A DNA stretch of 5,165 nt from Bacillota bacterium (GTDB taxonomy: Bacteria; Bacillota; Clostridia; Lachnospirales; Lachnospiraceae), in contig JAFACO010000580.1 in NCBI GenBank assembly GCA_023425485.1, positions 1 to 5,165 of the forward strand, given 5' to 3'. The translations under genes were made by a program, and so were the position numbers. The first letter of the stretch is position 1. Each line of letters starts with the position of its first letter. The notes under the pieces were generated by a model. It worked only from the letters and a program-made list of their open reading frames with translations. It was not told where the DNA came from and searched no databases. This document shows, in pieces, positions 1 to 5,165 of the stretch.

Positions 1-90
1 CCTTAGAGGATAAGATACTTCATCGAACGAATAATACTTTATAGAATTTGCAGACAGGTAATATCATAGAGAATAATTGATTTCGCTTTC

Positions 91-119
91 TTGAAATATT
101 TAAATGGAAAAAGTATAAT
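91..119 (+). promoter_or_regulatory. Sigma-A type promoter for the glycan gene cluster
   Basis: A -35 box TTGAAA (91-96) is followed after exactly 17 bases by a perfect -10 box TATAAT (114-119). The -35 differs from the TTGACA consensus at one base. Transcription would start near 125-127 and leave a leader of about 73 bases before the first gene at 199. The surrounding DNA is very AT-rich, so chance -10 matches are common, but the combination of both boxes at ideal spacing and the position upstream of the first gene make this convincing. It would drive at least the first two, overlapping, genes. Confidence 0.75.
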
Positions 120-166
120 AATTAACAAACACATGGTAATTAGTGGATGTATCATGTATAATAATT
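113..166 (+). repeat. 11-bp direct repeat duplicating the -10 region
   Basis: The sequence GTATAATAATT occurs at 113-123 and again at 156-166, 43 bases apart. Each copy contains a perfect TATAAT (114-119 and 157-162). The second copy has only a weak -35 candidate at 17-base spacing (TGGTAA, 134-139, three of six matches), but TG stands directly before its TATAAT. It could be a second start site, a binding-site repeat, or chance in AT-rich DNA. The second copy also overlaps an A/T-only inverted repeat, TAATAA (159-164) and TTATTA (171-176) with a 6-base loop. Confidence 0.35.
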
Positions 167-198
167 GAAGTTATTAAATGCGATGAAGAAGGATACGT

Positions 199-1200
199 AT
201 GGGAAATTTATTGGATTATACAAGCAAAATTAGAACAGTTAATTCCAAACTTTCAATTGTCATTCCTGTATATCAGGAGGGGGAACATATAGGAAGTTCC
301 ATTGCTACAATTGAAAAAATATTAATATCCAATCAGATTAAATATGAATTTATTCTGGTGGATGATGGCTCAAAAGATAATACTTGGAGTGAACTGGTTA
401 AGCTATCAAATAACAATGTAAATATAACTTCACTAAGATTAAGTCGTAATTTTGGTAAAGAGTCAGCACTATGCGCTGGACTGGAATATGCGGATGGAGA
501 TATGATACTTGTTATGGACTCCGACCTTCAGCACCCGCCGGATTTAATACCGGAGATGGTTCGTATCTGGAGAGAAGAGGGTTATGATGTCGTAGAGGGA
601 ATAAAAAGCTCCAGGGGAACAGAAAGTGCATTTTATAAACTTGCAGCAAAGGTTTTTTATTTTATAATATATAAAACTGCAAATATTAATCTTGGAAAGG
701 CTTCTGACTTTAAATTGATGGACAGAAGAGTAATTGAAGCCTGGAAACAAATGCCGGAGCGTGCGACCTTCTTTCGAGGAATGTCGGCATGGATTGGCTT
801 TGATCGCAAACAGATTAGTTTTGATGTGGCAGATCGTGTTAATGGAAAGACAAAGTGGGCAGTAATTAGGTTAATTCGTCTAGCAATGAATGCGATTACC
901 TCCTATACCTCGGTACCACTCCATTGTATTACAATCCTTGGAATATTCCTGTTCTTTGGTGCTTTGATATTAGGAATACAAACTCTATATATGAAGTTTT
1001 CGGGTCAAGCCACCAGTGGTTTCACGACAGTTATTCTCTTACAATTAATTATAGGCAGCTCCATTATGATTAGCCTTGGTATGATAGGGATTTATCTCAC
1101 CAAAATATATAAAGAAGTAAAGGGTAGACCGAGATATCTGATCTCCAATTGTAGGACAAGCAGAGGCAAGTCGTGTGAGGACAAGGAGGAGCAGTTATGA
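199..1200 (+). CDS. Membrane-anchored GT2 glycosyltransferase, GtrB/CsbB-like (polyprenyl-phosphate sugar synthase)
   Basis: This 333-residue protein probably transfers a sugar from a nucleotide donor to undecaprenyl phosphate on the cytoplasmic face of the membrane. The GT-A domain starts at about residue 18 (SIVIPVYQEGEHI). It shows the nucleotide-binding DDGSKDNTW (55-63), RNFGKE (83-88), and the metal-binding DSD followed by LQHPP (107-114). Later come SDFKLMDRR (169-177), RATFFRGM (188-195) and the basic amphipathic stretch GKTKW (216-220). Two membrane helices follow at about 240-262 and 276-300, then the typical tail YKEVKGRPRYLI (304-315). This order and length match the GtrB/CsbB/YfdH family. 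The final 18 residues are charged, with two cysteines. The start is set by AAGGA at 189-193; an ATG at 178 meets a stop two codons later. The stop overlaps the next start as ATGA, so the two products are probably translationally coupled. The family assignment is firm; the sugar is unknown (glucose, GlcNAc and galactose-type sugars all occur in relatives). Confidence 0.93.
   Translation: MGNLLDYTSKIRTVNSKLSIVIPVYQEGEHIGSSIATIEKILISNQIKYEFILVDDGSKDNTWSELVKLSNNNVNITSLRLSRNFGKESALCAGLEYADGDMILVMDSDLQHPPDLIPEMVRIWREEGYDVVEGIKSSRGTESAFYKLAAKVFYFIIYKTANINLGKASDFKLMDRRVIEAWKQMPERATFFRGMSAWIGFDRKQISFDVADRVNGKTKWAVIRLIRLAMNAITSYTSVPLHCITILGIFLFFGALILGIQTLYMKFSGQATSGFTTVILLQLIIGSSIMISLGMIGIYLTKIYKEVKGRPRYLISNCRTSRGKSCEDKEEQL
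1183..1189 (+). promoter_or_regulatory. Ribosome binding site inside the upstream gene
   Basis: AAGGAGG lies 7 bases before the ATG at 1197 and is buried in the last codons of the preceding glycosyltransferase gene. It fixes the start of the membrane protein and, with the ATGA overlap, indicates coupled translation. Confidence 0.85.
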
Positions 1201-3293
1201 TTGGACTGCTGTATTTCTTTCTTTGTTTTGTGGTGGGTAATGTAATCTGTACAGCTGTATTTCCTAATCTGGGACAACTCGTATATAAGGACTATGAGCA
1301 TAGGAATATTCAATTAAGTCCATACTTGCTGCTTTTTCCAGCGTGGTTTGTTACAGGAACACTAGCACTAAGCTGGCCGACCTACCTGTTGGGATATCTT
1401 TTTGGCAATCAGCGCGAGCCTTTGTTCTATGCAAATCTTATTGTAATACCAATTGCTGTTCTAATATGTGGGCTAAGTTTATTCTTTCGATTTAGAAGAA
1501 ATACAAAATTTGAAAATTTACTTTGTCGGGACAAGAAAACGATACGTTTTGAACTTATATTACTAATATTTATTTCATTACTGGCAAGTATATTAATGTG
1601 GAGAACTTTTTTTCAATATGGGAATCAACTTTATATTGGAGTATCAGTATTTAGCGATTTTTCTCCCCATCTTGGAATGATACGATCGTTTTCCTACGGT
1701 AATAATTTCCCAACCGCATATTCTCATTATGCAGGGGAAGATATAAAATATCATTTTATGTATCAATTCTTTGTGGGTAATTTGGAATACTTGGGACTTA
1801 GAATTGATTACGCCTTCAATTTACCTAGCATTATTAGTTTTATATCAGCATTTTTACTGCTATACGTACTGGCGGTTAAGATTACAGGAAAGAGATTGGC
1901 CGGAGCCTTCGCTTGCTTGTTCTTTGCATTTCGCAGTTCTAAAACCTTATTTACGTTCATTGCAGATCTACCAGCTGGAACGAATGTTTTAAAGGCACTT
2001 TGGGAAAATAACGATTTCATTTCCGATACACCCAATGAGAATTGGGGGCTATGGAATTTGAATGTGTATTGTAACCAACGTCATCTGGCTCTGGGATTGT
2101 CAGTTATGTTCTTGGTTATCATTCTTATGCTGCCTAGGTTGTATGCTATGTTTGAAAGGTTAAAGACAGTTAACCTGAAGCTACAAGATAGATTGGATGA
2201 GAAGGATAATTCGGAGGAGAAAGTTAATCAAAATGGACAAATAATATGGAGTAACATAAAAACATTATTTTTCTCTGTCGATGCTTGGAAGATACAAAAT
2301 CCAAGGGAAGCAATTGCAATCGGTATTTTACTGGGAAGTCTAGGTTTCTTTCATGGAGCCGCAGTTATTGGATGCTTATGTATATTATTTGCATTGGCTA
2401 TTTTGTCCGAAAAACGATTGGAATATTTAATTGTTGCTGTAATTACCATAGGACTTACTGTAGCGCAAAGTAAGATGTTTATCCAAGGGTCCGCAGTTGC
2501 GCCAGAGTTTCTCTTTGGATTTATTGCGGAAAATAAAACATTGGCTGGTGTTGCTTCGTATCTGGGACGGTTGCTGGGGTTTCTTCCTTTGGTACTGCTA
2601 GTCTCTTTTGGAGTAGAGAAGTTAATTCGTAAATATCTAATTATTTGCTTCTGTATCCCATTGCTCTTTGCATTTACTGTATCATTAACAATAGATGTTA
2701 CTGTAAATCATAAATATATTATGATGAGTTGTATTTTACTTGGAATCTTTGCAGCAACCATTGTCGTCAAATTGCTAGAGAGAAAAAGAATAAGTTATTT
2801 TCTTGGTAGCATTTTAATTATTTTTGTGCTCACGGCCACAGGCATCTATGATTTTGTGACGGTGCTAAAGAAAAACTCTCCCGAGACTGCCATTGTTCTT
2901 AATACAGATGATTCCTTATCAAAGTGGGTTAGGGAGAACAGTGATTCCAAGGATATTTTCCTAACGGCAGATTATACAATTAACCAAGTGGTGTTTGGCG
3001 GGGCTATGTTATTTGAAGGTTCTGCATATTTTCCATGGTCAGCAGGCTATGATACAAATAAGCGCTTTCTGGAAGTTGCCAGAATGTATGAAGCTTCCAC
3101 ACCGCAGGAATTGAACTTGCTATGCAGAGTAAATCAGATTAGGTATATTATCGTTGATCGAAGTAATAGAACGAGTGAATTATATGTAATTAATGAAGAG
3201 AATATCAATAATACTTATCAAGCGGTTTATACAGAGGGCGAGGGTGAATACAAGCTTACAATATATGATACAACTCAACCTATTTATAATTAA
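1197..3293 (+). CDS. Polytopic membrane protein, probable GT-C fold glycosyltransferase
   Basis: This 698-residue protein has about 12-14 hydrophobic segments: near residues 2-22, 42-66, 77-98, 119-137, 205-227, 233-247, 297-313, 372-403 (perhaps two), 409-425, 455-473, 478-499, 508-525 and 533-551. A charged, probably cytoplasmic, loop spans about 315-370. A soluble C-terminal domain spans about 560-698. Likely functional motifs are SDFSPHLGMIR (153-163), with D154 and H158 in the D-x-x-x-H pattern seen in GT-C enzymes, and GEDIKYHFMYQFF (180-192). Others are NQRHLALG (293-300), GFFHGA (383-388) and NHKYIMM (504-510). The C-terminal domain begins with SLSKWVREN (573-581) and later has RYIIVDRSN (649-657), like the outer domains of YfhO-type or DUF2298-type proteins. 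Its ATG overlaps the stop of a GtrB-like gene, so the natural role (inferred) is transfer of that enzyme's lipid-linked sugar to a wall polymer, teichoic acid or glycoprotein outside the cell. Gene existence is certain and GT-C assignment is likely. The acceptor and sugar are unknown. Confidence 0.8.
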   Translation: MIGLLYFFLCFVVGNVICTAVFPNLGQLVYKDYEHRNIQLSPYLLLFPAWFVTGTLALSWPTYLLGYLFGNQREPLFYANLIVIPIAVLICGLSLFFRFRRNTKFENLLCRDKKTIRFELILLIFISLLASILMWRTFFQYGNQLYIGVSVFSDFSPHLGMIRSFSYGNNFPTAYSHYAGEDIKYHFMYQFFVGNLEYLGLRIDYAFNLPSIISFISAFLLLYVLAVKITGKRLAGAFACLFFAFRSSKTLFTFIADLPAGTNVLKALWENNDFISDTPNENWGLWNLNVYCNQRHLALGLSVMFLVIILMLPRLYAMFERLKTVNLKLQDRLDEKDNSEEKVNQNGQIIWSNIKTLFFSVDAWKIQNPREAIAIGILLGSLGFFHGAAVIGCLCILFALAILSEKRLEYLIVAVITIGLTVAQSKMFIQGSAVAPEFLFGFIAENKTLAGVASYLGRLLGFLPLVLLVSFGVEKLIRKYLIICFCIPLLFAFTVSLTIDVTVNHKYIMMSCILLGIFAATIVVKLLERKRISYFLGSILIIFVLTATGIYDFVTVLKKNSPETAIVLNTDDSLSKWVRENSDSKDIFLTADYTINQVVFGGAMLFEGSAYFPWSAGYDTNKRFLEVARMYEASTPQELNLLCRVNQIRYIIVDRSNRTSELYVINEENINNTYQAVYTEGEGEYKLTIYDTTQPIYN

Positions 3294-3370
3294 GGGAATA
3301 TAAGTTTAGAAATAATGCCAATTCTACTGACAGGATAGAAGAGGATATAAATATTCACTATTCAAATGTT

Positions 3371-3397
3371 GTGCTTGCGCTTCGAAATGGCAAGTAC
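3371..3397 (+). other. Hairpin in the glf leader
   Basis: GTGCTTGC (3371-3378) can pair with GCAAGTAC (3390-3397) to form an 8-bp stem with one G-U pair. The loop is 11 bases and contains the palindrome TTCGAA. It ends 10 bases before the glf ribosome binding site. No T-run follows, so it is not a standard intrinsic terminator. It could stabilise or process the mRNA, or modulate translation, but may also be chance. Confidence 0.4.
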
Positions 3398-3406
3398 CCG
3401 GAAAGG

Positions 3407-3412
3407 AAAGGA
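3407..3412 (+). promoter_or_regulatory. glf: Ribosome binding site that sets the glf start
   Basis: AAAGGA sits 7 bases before the ATG at 3420, from which translation gives MKFKYVIVGAG, the normal N-terminus of the family. The earlier in-frame ATG at 3366 has no suitable site: its nearest purine-rich stretch, GAGGA at 3341-3345, is 20 bases away. Confidence 0.85.
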
Positions 3413-3419
3413 TTATAGA

Positions 3420-4517
3420 ATGAAATTTAAATATGTGATTGTCGGAGCAGGTTTAGCAGGTCTTACCATAGCAGAAAGAATAGCAAATGAATTAAACGAA
3501 AAGGTATTAGTTATTGAAAAGAGAGGACACATTGGAGGGAATATCTTCGATTCCTACAATGAGGATGGAGTTTTGATTCATAATTATGGACCGCATATCT
3601 TTCATACAAATGAACGTCATGTATATGAATATCTTTCTAAATTTACGAAATGGAATGATTTCTGGCACAGAGTTTTAACCTATGTGGATGGAAACCTGAT
3701 TCCAATGCCGATTACAGTTGAGACCATCAACAAGTTATATAATTTAAATTTAACCTGCTTTGAGGTAGAGGAATTCTTAAAGAAACAAGCTGAGGACATC
3801 AAGGATATCCAGACCAGTAAGGATGTTGCCTTAAGTAAAGTAGGACAAGATATTTATGAGAAATTCTTTGAAACTTATACAAAAAAACAATGGGGTATTG
3901 ATCCGAGTGAACTTGACACCAGTGTAATCTCTAGAATTCCAATCAGATTAAACCGCGACACCAGATATTTTAATGATAAATATCAGGGCATGCCAACACA
4001 TGGCTACACAAAAATGTGTGAGAAAATGATTGTGAATAAAAATATCAAGATTATGTTGAATACAGACTACAAAGAAGTGATTAAAGATATTGAGTATGAC
4101 TTTATGGTATACACCGGCGCAACGGATGAGTTCTATGATTACAAGCATGGCAAACTAGCCTATCGCAGTATTAATTTTGTCTTTGAAACCCATGATAAAG
4201 AAGAATATCAAGAAGCACCCGTGGTGAACTATCCCAATGACTATGATTATACCCGTATTACCGAATACAAGAAGTTAACAGGCCAAAGCAATAAGAAAAC
4301 TACCATAGGTAAGGAATTCCCATGCGATGAAGGTGATCCGTATTATCCTTATCCAACGAAGGAGTATAAGGAACGCTATGCACTTTATGCTGAGGAGATA
4401 AAAAAGGAAAAGAATATTCTCTTCATTGGAAGGCTTGCAGAATATCGTTATTATAATATGGATGGTGTTGTAAAAAGAGCACTGGAAGCCTTTGAGGAAA
4501 TCAAGGCACGTGGTTAA
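3420..4517 (+). CDS. glf: UDP-galactopyranose mutase
   Basis: This cytoplasmic flavoenzyme interconverts UDP-galactopyranose and UDP-galactofuranose, the donor for galactofuranose in surface glycans; reduced FAD is required. The protein is 365 residues, normal for bacterial enzymes. The FAD-binding Rossmann motif is GAGLAG (9-14), followed by VIEKR (31-35) and GGNIFD (39-44). GPHIFHT (57-63) carries the family's conserved histidines H59 and H62. Other family marks are KKQWGID (155-161), RIPIRLN (172-178) followed by YQGMP (188-192), and DYTRITEYK (276-284) with R279. The C-terminal FIGRLAEYRYYNMDG (335-349) is the flavin and phosphate-binding end. R279 and the arginines of RIPIR are the expected contacts to the substrate diphosphate. 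An in-frame ATG at 3366 would add 18 residues (MLCLRFEMASTRKGKDYR) before the Rossmann strand, with no ribosome binding site; I reject it. Nothing is truncated and all key motifs are present. It lies 126 bases after the GT-C gene and 101 before another glycosyltransferase, so it may be in one operon with them, though not tightly packed. Confidence 0.97.
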   Translation: MKFKYVIVGAGLAGLTIAERIANELNEKVLVIEKRGHIGGNIFDSYNEDGVLIHNYGPHIFHTNERHVYEYLSKFTKWNDFWHRVLTYVDGNLIPMPITVETINKLYNLNLTCFEVEEFLKKQAEDIKDIQTSKDVALSKVGQDIYEKFFETYTKKQWGIDPSELDTSVISRIPIRLNRDTRYFNDKYQGMPTHGYTKMCEKMIVNKNIKIMLNTDYKEVIKDIEYDFMVYTGATDEFYDYKHGKLAYRSINFVFETHDKEEYQEAPVVNYPNDYDYTRITEYKKLTGQSNKKTTIGKEFPCDEGDPYYPYPTKEYKERYALYAEEIKKEKNILFIGRLAEYRYYNMDGVVKRALEAFEEIKARG

Positions 4518-4543
4518 TAGGAGCTCAAAGTTCACACGGGAAG

Positions 4544-4566
4544 ATGCTACGACAGAGAGATAGCAT
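4544..4566 (+). other. Short inverted repeat between glf and the next gene
   Basis: ATGCTA (4544-4549) and TAGCAT (4561-4566) form a perfect 6-bp stem with an 11-base loop, 27 bases after the glf stop. No T-run follows, and the stem is weak with two G-C pairs, so readthrough into the next gene is expected. It may be an mRNA end-protecting structure or chance. Confidence 0.25.
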
Positions 4567-4604
4567 GTAGAAATATTATGGGGGTAACCAAGAAATGAAT
4601 TAGA

Positions 4605-4610
4605 GGGAGG
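4605..4610 (+). promoter_or_regulatory. Ribosome binding site for a GTG start
   Basis: GGGAGG stands 8 bases before the GTG at 4619. An in-frame TAG occupies 4616-4618, directly before that GTG, so no earlier start is possible. The next in-frame ATG (codon 51) lies after the nucleotide-binding motif. The GTG is therefore the start. Confidence 0.85.
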
Positions 4611-4618
4611 ATAAATAG

Positions 4619-5165
4619 GTGGACAAACTATATATAGTCATTCCTGCATATAATGAGGAAGCAAATATTAAAAAGGTGATACAGGATTGGTATCCCATTG
4701 TTGAAAAAGCAGGCAATGGCAGCAAGCTTGTTATCATTGATGATGGAAGCAAAGATTCTACTTATCAAATGATGTTGACAGAGGCAAAGGAGCTGAATGC
4801 TTTTGAGCCTCTTACAAAGCCCAATGGCGGTCATGGAGCTACTGTTTTATATGGATATGAATATGCACTTGATAAGGGAGCAGATTATATCTTTCAAACA
4901 GATTCTGACGGACAGACTCTACCAGAGGAATTCTGGGATTTTTGGAATGCCAGAAAAGACTATGATATGATTATTGGTCATCGAAAAGGTCGACAGGATG
5001 GTGGTTCTAGAGTCTTTGTAACAAAAACCCTGAAGTTTGTGTTATGGTTATACTTTCATGTGTCCATTAAGGATGCCAATACACCTTTTCGATTGTTAAA
5101 AGCTACTACCCTGAAGGAGTATATCAAATTAATACCAAAGAATCATAATTTGTCCAACGTTATGT
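4619..5165 (+). CDS. GT2 glycosyltransferase, dolichol/polyprenyl-phosphate sugar synthase-like (3' end outside window)
   Basis: The open frame starts at GTG and continues to the right edge, giving 182 codons of an incomplete protein. It begins MDKLYIVIPAYNEEANI, the first strand of a GT-A fold. It then shows VIIDDGSKDSTY (38-49), KPNGGHGAT (67-75), the DXD-bearing QTDSDGQTLPEEF (93-105), GHRKGRQDGGSR (120-131) and KDANTPFRLLK (151-161). These marks fit the DPM/DPG-synthase-like branch of family 2, which loads a sugar onto a polyprenyl phosphate. A group of clostridial proteins that I recall carries the same GGHG and QTDSDGQT motifs. Compared with the first glycosyltransferase of the window, the metal motif context (DSDGQT against DSDLQH) and the acceptor region (GGHG against NFGKE) differ. 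It is therefore a different subfamily, not a recent duplicate. Whether C-terminal membrane helices follow cannot be seen. Placement just after glf makes UDP-galactofuranose a candidate donor, but this is only inference. Confidence 0.92.
   Translation, partial: MDKLYIVIPAYNEEANIKKVIQDWYPIVEKAGNGSKLVIIDDGSKDSTYQMMLTEAKELNAFEPLTKPNGGHGATVLYGYEYALDKGADYIFQTDSDGQTLPEEFWDFWNARKDYDMIIGHRKGRQDGGSRVFVTKTLKFVLWLYFHVSIKDANTPFRLLKATTLKEYIKLIPKNHNLSNVM

Noticed and set aside
3..44. Possible C-terminal end of an upstream gene (open frame to TAG at 42-44)
   Set aside because: Only 13 codons are visible (LEDKILHRTNNTL), with nothing recognisable. All three forward frames close within the first 44 bases, which is expected by chance in AT-rich DNA.
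544..1313. Minus-strand open frames of about 70 codons opposite the first two genes
   Set aside because: They lie opposite clearly coding sequence, have no ribosome binding sites that I can see and no recognisable protein features; they are antisense shadows.
1771..2473. Short open frames in other frames inside the GT-C gene, on both strands
   Set aside because: The long frame with consistent membrane-protein composition explains this stretch. The short ones lack motifs and plausible start signals.
3327..3357. Promoter-like CTGACA (3327-3332) with TATAAA (3346-3351) or TATTCA (3352-3357) before glf
   Set aside because: The spacings are 13 and 19 bases, outside or at the edge of the usual 16-18, and the -10 choice with better spacing is poor. 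An independent glf promoter is not supported.
3366..3419. Earlier in-frame ATG giving Glf an 18-residue N-terminal extension
   Set aside because: There is no ribosome binding site at the right distance, the extension is unlike the family, and it would translate through the leader hairpin. The ATG at 3420 has AAAGGA at 7 bases and begins directly at the Rossmann strand.
4544..4566. Intrinsic terminator after glf
   Set aside because: The 6-bp stem is not followed by a T-run, and the next gene on the same strand starts only 53 bases further on.
3948..4834. Minus-strand open frames of 66-86 codons opposite glf and the last glycosyltransferase
   Set aside because: Both + strand genes carry intact family motifs across these positions, and the opposite-strand translations look like compositional noise rich in Ile, Phe and Cys.

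Overview
The window is AT-rich, Gram-positive-like DNA, with strong AAGGAGG-type ribosome binding sites, a near-consensus sigma-A promoter and frequent AGA/AGG and ATA codons. This suggests a low-GC Firmicute, most likely a clostridium of the Lachnospiraceae type. That placement is an inference from style and from remembered protein resemblance, not from a search. All four supported genes lie on the + strand, and all concern cell-surface glycan synthesis.

Layout: positions 1-198 are a non-coding leader with a TTGAAA-N17-TATAAT promoter (91-119) and a possible second -10 box. Next is a membrane-anchored family 2 glycosyltransferase of the GtrB/CsbB type (199-1200). It overlaps by four bases (ATGA) a 698-residue polytopic membrane protein that looks like a GT-C glycosyltransferase (1197-3293). 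A 126-base gap carries an 8-bp hairpin just before the ribosome binding site of glf, UDP-galactopyranose mutase (3420-4517). After a 101-base gap, a second family 2 glycosyltransferase begins at a GTG codon (4619) and runs off the right edge.

Working model (inference): the first enzyme moves a sugar from a nucleotide donor to undecaprenyl phosphate on the cytoplasmic side. The lipid-linked sugar is flipped by a protein not seen here. The GT-C protein then transfers the sugar to a surface polymer outside the membrane. Glf makes UDP-galactofuranose, and the truncated enzyme may use it, or another sugar, to make a second lipid-linked donor. No flippase of the GtrA/GtcA type, acceptor polymer gene, mobile element, tRNA, rRNA or CRISPR array was seen. 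The most interesting parts are the poorly characterised GT-C protein with its extracytoplasmic C-terminal domain, and the placement of glf between two probable polyprenyl-phosphate glycosyltransferases.
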